Assembly (NCBI GenBank): GCA_004558805.1
Contig: SFDE01000005.1
Span: 1 to 64,000, forward strand
Direction of reading: 5' to 3'
Length of the DNA: 64,000 nucleotides
DNA from: Faecalibacterium prausnitzii
GTDB taxonomy: Bacteria > Bacillota > Clostridia > Oscillospirales > Ruminococcaceae
Positions 40,066 to 49,513 of the stretch are shown here, one piece after another. The first letter of the stretch is position 1. Every line of letters begins with the position of its first letter. Position numbers and translations under genes: made by a program. A model generated the notes under the pieces. The model saw nothing but the letters and a program-made list of their open reading frames with translations. It made no database searches and was not told the origin of the DNA.

Positions 40066-40907
40066 ACGCCCTCCTCTCGCAGCGCCCGCTGGTCCCGGCG
40101 ATAATTCCGGCTCTCCATGGCGTTGGAGACCAGAATGATGGCAAGGATCACCACGAACATAATAGTGGACAGGGCGTAGATCTCCGGGCTGACCTTTTTG
40201 CGGGTCATGGAGTAGATGGCAATGGGCAGGGTCTCCACCGTGCCGCAGTTGAAGTAGGAGATCATGAAGTCGTCAATGGAGTAGGTCAGGCAGATCAGGA
40301 ACGCCGACAGAATGGCGGGGCTGATCTCCGGCAGGATCACCTTGAAGAACGCCTGCCGGGGATCACAACCCAGATCCAGCGCCGCCTCGTACAGCTTGAT
40401 ATCCAGCTGCTTGAGCTTGGGGGTCACGTTGAAGATCACATAGGGCACATTAAAAGCGATATGGGCAATGAGCAATGTGGGAAAGCCCATGATGGTATCC
40501 GGCAGCCAGGAGATGCCCCCGGTAAATCGCTGGTATGCCACAAACAGCAGCATCAGGGAGATACCGGTAATGATCTCCGGGTTCACCACCGGGATATAGG
40601 TGATGTTGGTCACCAGCAGCCGGCTCCTGCGCCTCATGGACGCAATGCCCAGGCTTGCCGCCGTACCCAGCACCGTGGCGATAACAGCACTGAGCAGCGC
40701 CACCTCAATGGACACCCACAAAGCATTGAGGATGGAAGAGTTGTGGAGCAGGCTGCTGTACCACTTGAGGGTAAAACCGGTAAACAGAGAGTAGCCCTTG
40801 CTCTGGTTGAAGCTGAACACGATCATGTAGGCAATGGGCAGGTACATAAAGCCGAAAAACAGGATGATGTAAGCACGCTGCATCAGCCGGAGATGTTTTG
40901 TTTTCAT
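40062..40907 (-). CDS. potC: Spermidine/putrescine ABC transporter permease PotC
   Basis: A 281-residue permease with six hydrophobic segments; the EAA-type loop is in EAALDLGCDPRQAFFKVILPEISPAI. It pairs with PotB to form the channel. It overlaps the potB stop and the potD start. Confidence 0.93.
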   Translation of the reverse strand: MKTKHLRLMQRAYIILFFGFMYLPIAYMIVFSFNQSKGYSLFTGFTLKWYSSLLHNSSILNALWVSIEVALLSAVIATVLGTAASLGIASMRRRSRLLVTNITYIPVVNPEIITGISLMLLFVAYQRFTGGISWLPDTIMGFPTLLIAHIAFNVPYVIFNVTPKLKQLDIKLYEAALDLGCDPRQAFFKVILPEISPAILSAFLICLTYSIDDFMISYFNCGTVETLPIAIYSMTRKKVSPEIYALSTIMFVVILAIILVSNAMESRNYRRDQRALREEGV

Positions 40908-41722
40908 CAGGACACACCCTCCATCTCGTCCTCGTCAAAGCTGGACGTAAAGCTCATGCACAGCAGCACGATGATCATCAGCACAAGGCTCATGGCGGAG
41001 CCTACGTTCAGGTTGTAGCTGTTGCCAAGGAACTGCATCTCGATCAGGTCACCGATCAGCAGGTTGGAACCGCCGCCCAGCATCCGGCTGATGACAAAGG
41101 TGGACACCGCCGGCACAAACACCATGGTGATGCCGGTGCTGATACCGGGCACGCTCATGGGGATCAGCACCCGCAGCAAGGTCTTGGTGGTGGAAGCGCC
41201 CAGATCCTGAGCAGCCTCCACAAGGCTCTGGTCGATCTTGGTCATGCTGGTATACAGGGGCAGGATCATATAGGGCACATAGTTGTACACCATGCCCAGC
41301 ACCACCGCACCGGAGGTGTTCAGCATGGTGTAGGGTCCCAGACCCAGAAAGCCCAGCACCGTGTTCACCGGACCATTGACACTGAGCAGACCCATCCAGG
41401 CGTAGGTCCGCAGCAGAAAGTTCATCCACATGGGCAGCATCACCAGCATCAGCATGATGTGCTGCTTGTTCACCCGCAGCCGGGACAGAAAATAGCCTAC
41501 GGGGAAGGCGATCACCAGACAGATCACTGTGGCGATAAGTGCCAACAGCAGGCTGCGGGCAAACACCGAGCCGTAGCCGCTGACCGACAGCAGATTGTCC
41601 ATGGTAAAGTTGCCGGCTGCATCGGTAAAGGCATAGTATACCACGATGAACAGGGGCACCACCGTAAACAGGACCATCCATACAAAGTAGGGGTATGCCA
41701 GCTTTTTATCGTAGATCTTCAT
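40907..41722 (-). CDS. potB: Spermidine/putrescine ABC transporter permease PotB
   Basis: A 271-residue permease, six segments; the loop EAAQDLGASTTKTLLRVLIP is the EAA motif that contacts PotA. The segment NFLLRTYAWMGLL is typical of PotB. It starts 6 bp after potA. Confidence 0.93.
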   Translation of the reverse strand: MKIYDKKLAYPYFVWMVLFTVVPLFIVVYYAFTDAAGNFTMDNLLSVSGYGSVFARSLLLALIATVICLVIAFPVGYFLSRLRVNKQHIMLMLVMLPMWMNFLLRTYAWMGLLSVNGPVNTVLGFLGLGPYTMLNTSGAVVLGMVYNYVPYMILPLYTSMTKIDQSLVEAAQDLGASTTKTLLRVLIPMSVPGISTGITMVFVPAVSTFVISRMLGGGSNLLIGDLIEMQFLGNSYNLNVGSAMSLVLMIIVLLCMSFTSSFDEDEMEGVS

Positions 41723-41728
41723 GACGGC

Positions 41729-42775
41729 TCACCCCTCGCTCCGTGCCATGATGTGGATCTCGTTGGGTCCGATGCGCATACCGATGGTCTCGCCGGGGGT
41801 GCAGGCACGGGTGGAATGGATCAGCCACTCCCGTCCCTCGCACTCCACGTGCATCTCAAAATGGACGCCCTTGAAGATCACATCGTTGACCACACCGGTA
41901 AGCTGCCCCTCCACCGGGGAGACCACCTCGATGTCCTCCGGACGCACCACCACCTGCACGCTCTGTTCCCGGGCAAAGCCCCGGTCCACGCAGGGAAAGT
42001 CCACCCCGGAGAAGGACACCAGAAAGTCCTTGTGCATCACGCCGTCCACGATGTTGGAATCACCGATAAAGTCTGCCACAAAGGCGTTGGTGGGCTCGTT
42101 GTAGATGTCCTCCGGGGTGCCGATCTGCTGCACCTTACCGCCGTTCATGACCACCACGGTATCGGACATGGTCAGCGCCTCTTCCTGATCGTGGGTGACG
42201 TAGACGAAGGTGATGTTCATTTCCCGCTGCAGGCGCTTCAGCTCCAGCTGCATCTCCTTGCGCAGTTTCAGGTCCAGTGCGCCCAGAGGCTCGTCCAGCA
42301 GCAGGATCTCCGGCTCGTTTACCAGACTGCGGGCGATCGCCACACGCTGCTGCTGACCGCCGGACATCTGGCTGATGCTGCGGCGCTCAAAGCCCTTCAG
42401 ACCCACCACTTCCAGCATATCCCGCACCTTGCGGCGGATGGTCGCCTCGTCCAGTTTTTTCAGCCGCAGACCGAATGCCACGTTTTCGAACACATTCAGG
42501 TGGGGAAACAGTGCGTATTTCTGAAACACCGTGTTCACCGGGCGCTTGTAGGGGGGCACACCGGTAATGTCCTCACCCTTCAACAATACCTTGCCGGAAT
42601 TGGGTTCCAGAAAGCCTGCGATGAGCCGCAGGGTCGTGGTCTTGCCGCAGCCGGAAGAGCCCAGCAGAGTAACAAATTCTTTGTCATGGATGTCCAGGTT
42701 CAGCCCGTCCAGAATGCGCTGACCATCAAATTCCACCACGATATCCCGCAGCGAAACGACTACCGAGTTATCCAT
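41729..42775 (-). CDS. potA: Spermidine/putrescine ABC transporter ATP-binding protein PotA
   Basis: A 348-residue ATPase with Walker A GSSGCGKTT, signature SGGQQQRVA, DEPLGALD and a C-terminal TOBE domain (HIMARSEG end). It drives polyamine import with potBCD. The start at 42775 follows AGGAGG; the frame is open 71 codons further upstream through a leader. It heads the four-gene operon. Confidence 0.95.
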   Translation of the reverse strand: MDNSVVVSLRDIVVEFDGQRILDGLNLDIHDKEFVTLLGSSGCGKTTTLRLIAGFLEPNSGKVLLKGEDITGVPPYKRPVNTVFQKYALFPHLNVFENVAFGLRLKKLDEATIRRKVRDMLEVVGLKGFERRSISQMSGGQQQRVAIARSLVNEPEILLLDEPLGALDLKLRKEMQLELKRLQREMNITFVYVTHDQEEALTMSDTVVVMNGGKVQQIGTPEDIYNEPTNAFVADFIGDSNIVDGVMHKDFLVSFSGVDFPCVDRGFAREQSVQVVVRPEDIEVVSPVEGQLTGVVNDVIFKGVHFEMHVECEGREWLIHSTRACTPGETIGMRIGPNEIHIMARSEG

Positions 42776-42993
42776 ATTTCTTTTTTCCTCCTTGTACTCA
42801 GATACGAAAAAAGACAGGGTCCACGCCCCATCTCCCACTCGTACCAGGGTGACACATCCCCGCACAACATCCACGACAAGGGTCCGTCCTTTTCGTCCAC
42901 CGCTTCCGCCTGCCGGGAAACTCCCTCCGGAAGCCCTGTGCTGACCACAAAAAGGGTCCTTTATTGTGCAGTTCTTCTGCCCTGTCACCGTTT
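42776..42993 (-). promoter_or_regulatory. Long leader of potABCD
   Basis: About 210 nt between the promoter and potA. The leader can form several stems, for example GCTTCCG/CGGAAGC (about 42905-42935), and it has no clear U-run terminator. A 35-codon frame overlapping the potA start lacks a ribosome binding site. A polyamine-responsive role is possible but unproven. Confidence 0.35.
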
Positions 42994-43022
42994 ATCATAA
43001 ACAATAAAAAGGCAAATGTCAA
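42994..43022 (-). promoter_or_regulatory. Promoter of potABCD
   Basis: On the minus strand TTGACA (43022-43017), 17 bp, TATGAT (42999-42994), a near-consensus sigma-A promoter. Confidence 0.82.
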
Positions 43023-43063
43023 TCACTCTGGGGATGTTTACGCCAACTTTACAGAGGATGCAA

Positions 43064-43105
43064 AAAAATCCTGCGCCGCAGCGGAGTTTTGCTGCAGCGC
43101 AGGAT
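43064..43105 (-). terminator. Intrinsic terminator of the ABC exporter operon
   Basis: ATCCTGCGC (43069-43077) pairs with GCGCAGGAT (43097-43105), with inner GCAGC/GCTGC pairing, and the minus strand continues with a run of T. Confidence 0.88.
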
Positions 43106-43111
43106 AAAAGA

Positions 43112-44104
43112 TCATTGAGCTTTCAACTGGTCCGCCGTGTACAGCATTGCCTGCACCGTATCCAGTGCCACCGGGTAGATGGAGCTGTCCCCCTCCACCA
43201 TGAGATAGCAGCTGTCTGTACCGCTGGCAAAGTACAGCCGGTTGGTGCCCTCGGCGGTGGTGGTCTCCACCGTCACCAGCGGATGATCAAAGCCGTATTC
43301 CTCCGGCGCCGCATGGGTGATCTGCCCGGTAACATACCCTTCCAGCGCCGACAGGATGGCATTGATCTTTGTGTCGTCCAGCGGAGTGTCCGGCTCGTCG
43401 GTGAGCCGCCAGACGGTGCTGTATTTCGTGGAGCTGCTGTCCTCTTCTTCCGAAGAAGCATCGGCGCTGTTTGCCGCCTGTTCCGAGAAGGTGGTAAGAG
43501 AAACGGCGGTGCCGTCTGCAAGGGTGTACCGGATCTGTTCCAGCGCCGAGGCGGTGATGTCCGCCGGGTTGAAGCTGCCAAAAAGTCCCGCCTTATCCAG
43601 CTCAAAGCAGGATGCCTTGTTGGCTGCGACGGTGTACACCGCTTCCTCCCCTGCCTTTTGCAGGTACAGGTCCCCGGTCACCGGGTTCTCGCCGCCAAAG
43701 GTCAGGGTGGTGGTCTGTCCGGCGGCGGTAACGGTCACCGTCGCCAGCGGCTCCGAAAAACCGTAATCCTCTCCCTGCTGCGGGGTGATCTGCCGTTTTG
43801 CATTCAGCGATGACAGCGCCGTCACCATGGTCTGACAGACGGAGGCATCCAGATGATACGCCGGGTCCTCCGCCAGCGTCCAGCCCTCCTGCCCGTATTG
43901 CAGGGTATAGGTCTCTCCCTGATAGGTGTACTGGATCTGCTCCACCTCCCCTGCCCCAAAGGAGGAAAGGGAGATGGTGCCCTCGGCGGCGGCGCTTTCC
44001 GCCTGCTGGGCGGCAGTGTTGCTGCGTTCCACGGCATAGAGCGCCGCTCCCAGCAGCGCCGCCAGCACCAGCAGCACCAGCAAGGTCCGCTGTTTTGCCT
44101 TCAT
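43112..44104 (-). CDS. DUF4340 domain-containing protein of a Gld-type ABC system
   Basis: A 330-residue protein with one N-terminal membrane segment (LLVLLVLAALLGAALYAVER) and repeated beta-rich domains with W-T/R-L and YGF-x-x-P-L phrases (DYGFSEPLATVTV; EYGFDHPLVTVET), diagnostic of DUF4340. The start at 44104 follows a GGAGG-like site. It is the last of four genes with the GldG-like protein. It probably acts at the outer face of the membrane. Confidence 0.85.
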   Translation of the reverse strand: MKAKQRTLLVLLVLAALLGAALYAVERSNTAAQQAESAAAEGTISLSSFGAGEVEQIQYTYQGETYTLQYGQEGWTLAEDPAYHLDASVCQTMVTALSSLNAKRQITPQQGEDYGFSEPLATVTVTAAGQTTTLTFGGENPVTGDLYLQKAGEEAVYTVAANKASCFELDKAGLFGSFNPADITASALEQIRYTLADGTAVSLTTFSEQAANSADASSEEEDSSSTKYSTVWRLTDEPDTPLDDTKINAILSALEGYVTGQITHAAPEEYGFDHPLVTVETTTAEGTNRLYFASGTDSCYLMVEGDSSIYPVALDTVQAMLYTADQLKAQ

Positions 44105-44114
44105 ATTTGCCTCC

Positions 44115-45554
44115 TTATCTGCGGCGGCGCAGCAGGACCACCGCCACGCCTGCCACCAGCACCGCCGCCGGCAGCACAAAGACAAAGATCAGTGCCAGCG
44201 TCATAGCGGCAGAAGCGGGTACTGTAACAGGGGTCGCCTCCAGCGCCTTGGTGTCGATGAGGATGCTGCTGGACTTCCCCGCAAGGGAGACGGCGCAGCC
44301 CTGCAGGAAGGTCAGGTTACCGGGAATGGACTGGTACAGCTGCTCATTGTCCATGTTGCTGCAGCCGATCCAGATCACCTGTGCGCCGGTGTCCTCGTTC
44401 TGTGCCCATGCAGCAAGGGCAAAGGGACCTTCGGCGTCCCCTTCTTCCTTTTCTACTGTGGTCATGTCGTAGCCTGCCGCCTTGCTGTACGCCTTGTCGG
44501 AGGTGGTCAGCAGCGCCTCGGCGGTCACGCCCGGGGTCTCGGTGATGGTAATGCCCTGCGCCATCTGCAGCAGCACATGGCTGGAGCGGTCCACCCCTTC
44601 CAGCGCATCGCTTTCGGTGGTGGCGGTGTAGTCCGGCAGCAGGTAGTAGGCGTAGTTGTACAGGGCATGGTCCGTATCCCCTTCCACCACCAGTCCCCCG
44701 GTGCGGGACAAGCCGAACTCTGCCATAAGTTCATCCAGTTCCGGAGTGTTGTAGTAGGCGTCTGTGGTCAGCAGGAGACTGCCGCCGTTGTTCAGGTAGT
44801 TGCGGAGCATGGAGATCTCGTCCACCAGACTGTCTCCGGTGGCAAAATCCGTGGCGGGGTTCTGGATGATCAGCAGGTCGCAGTCCTCCGGGATCTCGCT
44901 GGTCAGCAGGTCCAGCCCTTCCACTTCCAGATTCTGGGCATTCAGCGCCTTCAGCAGGGAGCTGGTAGGCTCCTGCTCCCCGTGGTTGGTGGTGTAGTAG
45001 GCGTGGCTTGCCTCCCCGCTGGTAAGGCGGTAGATCGCACCGCTGATCTGGCTCTCGCCTCCAAAGGTCACGCTGTAGCTGCCGGTGGTGTAGTAATTGG
45101 AATAGTCATAGTCGTAGAGATCCGCTGCATCCAGCACCGTGCTGTTGTCTCCACAGGTAAGGATCAGGCTGCCGGAGGAGGCATCCTGTGCCCCGTACTG
45201 GGCGGCAAAAGTGGGATAGACTGCCGGGTCTTTCAGCTCCCATGTGATGTGGCTGCTTTCTGCAGCATAGTGGTCCAACAGCCGGGTGATGATGGCGTCC
45301 TCATTGCCGGTCTCGCAGAGGTAGTAGATCTTCACATCCTGTTCCAGCCCCTGTGCCAGTTGCACCGACTGGTCGCTGAGGGTGTAAAGCCCTGCCTCAG
45401 AAAGGTCGAACTGGGTGTATTTGGCGGGGATGGCGTTCACCAGCAGGTTCACCAGCACCGCCAGAACCACCACCACCCCGAGGATGGCAGTGGAGTACAG
45501 TCCGTTGCGGAAAATGCGCCCCTTGATGGAGGAGTCTGTCTTGAATTTTTTCAT
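44115..45554 (-). CDS. GldG-like ABC-type transport protein
   Basis: A 479-residue protein with a membrane segment at residues 20-40 (ILGVVVVLAVLVNLLVNAIP), a large extracytoplasmic domain (FDLSEAGLYTLSDQSVQLAQ, VEGLDLLTSEIPEDCDLLII) and a C-terminal segment (MTLALIFVFVLPAAVLVAGV). This is the GldG/ABC_transp_aux layout. It works with the permease and ATPase upstream. The name comes from gliding genes in Bacteroidetes; here gliding is not implied. Confidence 0.87.
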   Translation of the reverse strand: MKKFKTDSSIKGRIFRNGLYSTAILGVVVVLAVLVNLLVNAIPAKYTQFDLSEAGLYTLSDQSVQLAQGLEQDVKIYYLCETGNEDAIITRLLDHYAAESSHITWELKDPAVYPTFAAQYGAQDASSGSLILTCGDNSTVLDAADLYDYDYSNYYTTGSYSVTFGGESQISGAIYRLTSGEASHAYYTTNHGEQEPTSSLLKALNAQNLEVEGLDLLTSEIPEDCDLLIIQNPATDFATGDSLVDEISMLRNYLNNGGSLLLTTDAYYNTPELDELMAEFGLSRTGGLVVEGDTDHALYNYAYYLLPDYTATTESDALEGVDRSSHVLLQMAQGITITETPGVTAEALLTTSDKAYSKAAGYDMTTVEKEEGDAEGPFALAAWAQNEDTGAQVIWIGCSNMDNEQLYQSIPGNLTFLQGCAVSLAGKSSSILIDTKALEATPVTVPASAAMTLALIFVFVLPAAVLVAGVAVVLLRRRR

Positions 45555-45566
45555 GTTCCGCCTCCT

Positions 45567-46439
45567 TTAGTTCCAGCGGCGCTTTTCCAGTCCCTGTACC
45601 GTAAAGAACAGGAACAGCACCGCCACCGTCAGGTAATACACCAGGGTGGGGATAGAAAAGCTGCTGTTGACAAAATCTTCAAAGGGGGTGAACAGGCACA
45701 GGGCACTGAGCACTGCGCTGAACGCCTCGGTGAGCCAGCTGCTTTGCAAAAGGAACAGGGCGGTAAGCGCCGCGCAGCAGCCTGCAAAGGTCAGGCAGCC
45801 AAGGGTAAAGCTGCGGCTGCGCAGCCCAGCTACCACGCTGAGCACTGCCCCGATGGCGGTGAACACTGCCAGTGCCACCGCACTGCCGGCGGTGAACATG
45901 GTGCGGAGACTGGGCATCATATATGCCAGCAGCAGCGCCGCCACCCCGGAGATAGCTGCAATGATCTGGTTTTCGGTAAGGCTGGACAAAAAGACCCCCA
46001 CCGCAATGGCGGCGCAGCCCATGAGATAGTAGCACAGCAGGGAGGCAAAGTTTGCCGCCGTGGAGACGGCAGTTGCCCCCAGCACCTTCAGCACCAGGAT
46101 CATTGCCACATCCACCACGCAGGGCACCGCAAAGATCACACAGAGGGCAAAGTACTTGCCCAGCACGATACCCCACGTCGGCACAGGGCTGGTGAGAAGC
46201 AGCTGGTCGGTGCGGCTGTGCCGCTCCTCGGCAAAAGACCGCATGGTCAGCACCGGGATATACAAAAGCAGCATAAAAATAGTGCGGTACAGGGTGTAGT
46301 AGCCAAAATCCGTCAGCCCGTAGCCCAGATTCAGCGCCACAAAATAGATCGATGTGGACACCAGCATGAACGCCGTGAGCACATAGCCGATCATGCCGTG
46401 AAAACAGCTGCGAAGCTCCCGTTTAAAGATCGCATTCAT
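45567..46439 (-). CDS. ABC-2 type permease, GldF-like
   Basis: A 290-residue permease with six to seven hydrophobic segments, starting FKRELRSCFHGMIGYVLTAF, with EERHSRTDQLLLTSPVP in the first loop, the signature of this permease type. It overlaps the ATPase stop by four bases and precedes the GldG-like gene. Confidence 0.9.
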   Translation of the reverse strand: MNAIFKRELRSCFHGMIGYVLTAFMLVSTSIYFVALNLGYGLTDFGYYTLYRTIFMLLLYIPVLTMRSFAEERHSRTDQLLLTSPVPTWGIVLGKYFALCVIFAVPCVVDVAMILVLKVLGATAVSTAANFASLLCYYLMGCAAIAVGVFLSSLTENQIIAAISGVAALLLAYMMPSLRTMFTAGSAVALAVFTAIGAVLSVVAGLRSRSFTLGCLTFAGCCAALTALFLLQSSWLTEAFSAVLSALCLFTPFEDFVNSSFSIPTLVYYLTVAVLFLFFTVQGLEKRRWN

Positions 46440-47416
46440 TGGTCATCCTCCTCTTCTGGGTGCTCCTGTGTTTCCGGTGCACCCCCGGTTTCTTCGGTAA
46501 GGGCAAGGAAGATCTCTTCCAGACTCTTATTTTCCGCCGCAAGAGCAAGCACCGTGCAGCCCGCCCCGGAAAGAGCACGGGACACCTGTCCCCGGCGGTC
46601 CGCAGCGTCCTGACTTTCGGCGGTGAAGGTCACCTCTCCCTGCTCCTCCTTCTCCAGCTCCACCTTGCAGATACCCGGTACGGCATTCACGGCGGCAAGT
46701 ACCGTTTTACCATCTCCCAGCACAGTGGCACGGAGGCGGCTGCCGGGATTCAGTTTTTCGCCCAGCTCTTCCGGTGCGCCCACTGCCACCAGTCTGCCCT
46801 TGGAAAGGATCAGCACCTGACTGCACACCGCCTGCACCTCGCTGAGGATGTGGCTGGACAGGATCACCGTGTGCGCCTTGCCCAGCTCCCGGATCAGGTT
46901 GCGGATCTCAATGACCTGCGCCGGATCCAGACCTACCGTAGGCTCATCCAGAATGATGAGTTTGGGGTCACCCAGCAGTGCCTGCGCAATGCCCACTCGC
47001 TGGCGATACCCCTTGGACAGGCTGCGGATCAGCCGGGGCAGCACCTGCTCCAGCCCGGTACGGCGTGCCGCCCGGAGCACCTGCTCCCGGCGCTGAGACT
47101 TCTTTACCCCTTTCAGCTCCGCCACAAAGTCCAGATACTCCTGCACCGTCATCTCCGGGTACAGCGGCGGCTGCTCCGGCAGGTAGCCCACGCAGCCCTT
47201 GGCAAGCTGCGCCTGTTCCGGCAGCAGATAGCCTGCCACCCTTACCTCTCCTGCAGAGGGGGCAAGGTAGCCGGTGAGGATATTCATGATGGTGGACTTA
47301 CCTGCGCCGTTGGGTCCCAGCAGACCGTAGATCTGTCCGTCCTCCACTGTGAAGGACAGATCCCGGATCGCCGGACGACCACCGTAGCTTTTGCTCAGAT
47401 GTGACACTTGAATCAC
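46436..47416 (-). CDS. ABC transporter ATP-binding protein, GldA-like
   Basis: A 326-residue ATPase with Walker A GPNGAGKST near residue 38, signature LSKGYRQRVG, and DEPTVGLDP. The C-terminal 90 residues are a beta domain then an acidic tail. The start GTG 47416 is chosen because AAAGGAG lies 8 bases upstream. It heads the exporter operon, which may move a lipid, peptide or toxic compound. Confidence 0.92.
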   Translation of the reverse strand: MIQVSHLSKSYGGRPAIRDLSFTVEDGQIYGLLGPNGAGKSTIMNILTGYLAPSAGEVRVAGYLLPEQAQLAKGCVGYLPEQPPLYPEMTVQEYLDFVAELKGVKKSQRREQVLRAARRTGLEQVLPRLIRSLSKGYRQRVGIAQALLGDPKLIILDEPTVGLDPAQVIEIRNLIRELGKAHTVILSSHILSEVQAVCSQVLILSKGRLVAVGAPEELGEKLNPGSRLRATVLGDGKTVLAAVNAVPGICKVELEKEEQGEVTFTAESQDAADRRGQVSRALSGAGCTVLALAAENKSLEEIFLALTEETGGAPETQEHPEEEDDQ

Positions 47417-47595
47417 AGCAAACACTCCTTTATCTGTAAAGTACAGCGCCCCGCACGCATCTTGCAGCAGCGCTGTCCGGATCCTGATCTTCCGTTTTAC
47501 GGAACTGCTATAGTTTAGACGGAAAATGTGTTTAAATTAAGACAATCCTGTGTGCGAAAACCAAATAATTCCAGACAGGATCTTTGCCCCGCAAA

Positions 47596-47630
47596 CAAAA
47601 AGCGCCGCCCCCCGAAGGAAGCGGCACTTT
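47596..47630 (-). terminator. Intrinsic terminator of rpmE
   Basis: AGCGCCGC (47601-47608) pairs with GCGGCACT (47621-47628, one wobble); a run of T follows on the minus strand. Confidence 0.8.
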
Positions 47631-47642
47631 GAAAGCCTATAA

Positions 47643-47843
47643 TTACTTACGGCCGAAGCGCTTATTGAAGCGCTCAACACGTCCGCCGGTGTCAACCAGC
47701 TTCTGCTTGCCAGTGTAGAAAGGATGGCACTTGGAGCAAACTTCGACGTGGATCTCAGGCTTGGTGGAACGAGTGTTGATGACATTACCGCATGCGCAGG
47801 TGATGGTGCAGTCAACGTAGTTCGGATGGATACCCTGTTTCAT
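47643..47843 (-). CDS. rpmE: 50S ribosomal protein bL31
   Basis: A 66-residue ribosomal protein with zinc-binding cysteines CACG and CSKCHPFYTGKQK, the zinc form of bL31. The start is ATG 47843 behind AGGTG. A -10 TATAAT (47964-47959, minus strand) gives a leader of about 110 nt. Ribosomal leader regulation is possible; I could not see a known motif. Confidence 0.96.
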   Translation of the reverse strand: MKQGIHPNYVDCTITCACGNVINTRSTKPEIHVEVCSKCHPFYTGKQKLVDTGGRVERFNKRFGRK

Positions 47844-47852
47844 TCTTTTCAC

Positions 47853-48090
47853 CTCAATTCTGGTTCTGACGTACTGGGGCCATATTCAATGTATGTGCCC
47901 ATCACAACCTTCAATATCGGCTACCCCGTCGAGCGGCCTTGGAAACGATTGCCTTAATATTATAGCACAGAACAAAAGAAATACAAGAGGAAATCCAAAA
48001 TTTTTCTGTGCTTTTTTAAGAAAGTCAGATTTATTGAGAAGTTCCGGCAGCTGCCGAGCTGTTTTGCAGCGGTCCTCCCCTGCCCCACAA
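47853..48090. other. Leader and promoter region of rpmE
   Basis: It holds the rpmE -10 at 47959-47964 with TTGTAT 16 bp upstream, and the leader. From 47970 to 48090 it is AT-rich on the left and GC-rich on the right; I see no other gene. Confidence 0.5.
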
Positions 48091-48091
48091 C

Positions 48092-48128
48092 GAACAGGAC
48101 CCCCGGCATGACGCCGGAGGTCCTGTTC
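48092..48128 (-). terminator. Hairpin after dctM
   Basis: GAACAGGACC (48092-48101) pairs with GGTCCTGTTC (48119-48128) with inner CCGGC/GCCGG. It is a very stable stem with no clear T-run, placed 44 bp after the dctM stop. Confidence 0.6.
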
Positions 48129-48171
48129 TGCACTCAATTCGTTTGTGGAGACAACGATGAGAATGTCAAGT

Positions 48172-49512
48172 TTAGTGGATGAACACCGGTCCCAGAGGAT
48201 TGGTGATGGGGCTGACGTAGCCGCCCAGCAGCTTGGGGATCGCAAGGCTGATGTCGGGGACGTAGGTCAGCAGCAGCAGTGCAATGAACATGCACAGGTA
48301 GAACGGCAGGGTAGCCTTGACCACCTTTTCCATGGGACGCTTTGCCACGGCAGAGCCGATGAACAGAACGGAGCCAACGGGAGGAGTCAGCAGACCGATG
48401 CCGCAGTTCAGCACCACGATGATACCAAACTGGATGGGGTCGATGCCGATGGAGGTGGCGATGGGCAGCAGGATGGGGGTGGCGATCAGGATGATGGGAG
48501 CCATATCCATGATCATGCCCAGCACCAGCAGGATCAGATCGACGAGCAGTGCGATGATGTAGGGGTTATCCGTCAGGTCGGTGATGGCGTTAGCAGCCAG
48601 ATCGGGCACATGCAGCATGGTCAGGCAGTTGCCGAACACTGCAGAGGTGGCAATCAGGATCAGCACGATGGACAGGGTGTTGACGCACTCGTCCAGGGCG
48701 TGCCACACGCCCTTCCAGTCCAGACCCTTGTAGATGAACACGGACACGAACAGGGAGTAGACGACGGCGATAGCAGCGGACTCGGTAGCGGTAAACACGC
48801 CGCCGACAACGCCGAACACCACGATGATGACCGCCGCCAGTGCCCAGATGGAGGTGCCCAACTGCTTGACGAAAGCCTTGATGCTGAAGGGATCACCCTT
48901 GGGGTAGTTGCGCTTGACAGAGATGATGTAGGAGCCGATCATCAGCACGATCGCCAGCAGAGCACCGGGCAGGTAGCCGGCAAGGAACAGGCTGCCCACG
49001 GAGATGCCGCCTGCAGTGGTGGCATAGATGACCATGTTGTGGCTGGGAGGAACCAGCAGGCCCTCGCAGGAGGAGGTGATGGTAACAGCGGTGGAGAAGT
49101 CGGCACCGTAGCCCTGGTCCACCATCATGGGGATCATGATGGAACCGATGGAAGCGGTATCGGCAGAGGCGGAACCGGAGATGCCGCCAAAGAAGTAGGA
49201 AGCCACGATATTGACCATTGCCATGCCGCCGCGCATCCAGCCCACGCAGGCGTCAGCCAGTGCGATGAGCTTTTCAGAGATGCCGCCGGAGCCCATGAGC
49301 ACGCCCATGGTGATGAAGAAGGGAACTGCCATCAGGCTGAAGGAAGAGATACCCTTGACCATCAGACGGCAGACGTCGTTCAGTGCCTGACCCTGCACCA
49401 GCATGCACAGCACGCTGGACAGACCAACGGCGTAGGCGATGGGGAAGCGCAGGAAGATCATAACAAAGAAGCTGACAAGAAGGACAATGATTGCCAGTGT
49501 CTGAACTGTCAT
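48172..49512 (-). CDS. dctM: TRAP transporter large permease DctM
   Basis: A 446-residue membrane protein, 12 segments. The FPIAYAVGLSS start and GGISGSASADTASIGSIMIP (about residue 115) are the ion transporter superfamily signature; VPPSHNMVIYA follows. It moves the substrate bound by DctP using a sodium gradient. It starts 1 bp after dctQ. Confidence 0.95.
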   Translation of the reverse strand: MTVQTLAIIVLLVSFFVMIFLRFPIAYAVGLSSVLCMLVQGQALNDVCRLMVKGISSFSLMAVPFFITMGVLMGSGGISEKLIALADACVGWMRGGMAMVNIVASYFFGGISGSASADTASIGSIMIPMMVDQGYGADFSTAVTITSSCEGLLVPPSHNMVIYATTAGGISVGSLFLAGYLPGALLAIVLMIGSYIISVKRNYPKGDPFSIKAFVKQLGTSIWALAAVIIVVFGVVGGVFTATESAAIAVVYSLFVSVFIYKGLDWKGVWHALDECVNTLSIVLILIATSAVFGNCLTMLHVPDLAANAITDLTDNPYIIALLVDLILLVLGMIMDMAPIILIATPILLPIATSIGIDPIQFGIIVVLNCGIGLLTPPVGSVLFIGSAVAKRPMEKVVKATLPFYLCMFIALLLLTYVPDISLAIPKLLGGYVSPITNPLGPVFIH

Positions 49513-49513
49513 A

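Noticed and set aside
40898..43000. Open frame of 700 codons on the plus strand
   Set aside because: Shadow of potA and potB; no start signal, histidine/glutamine-rich composition.
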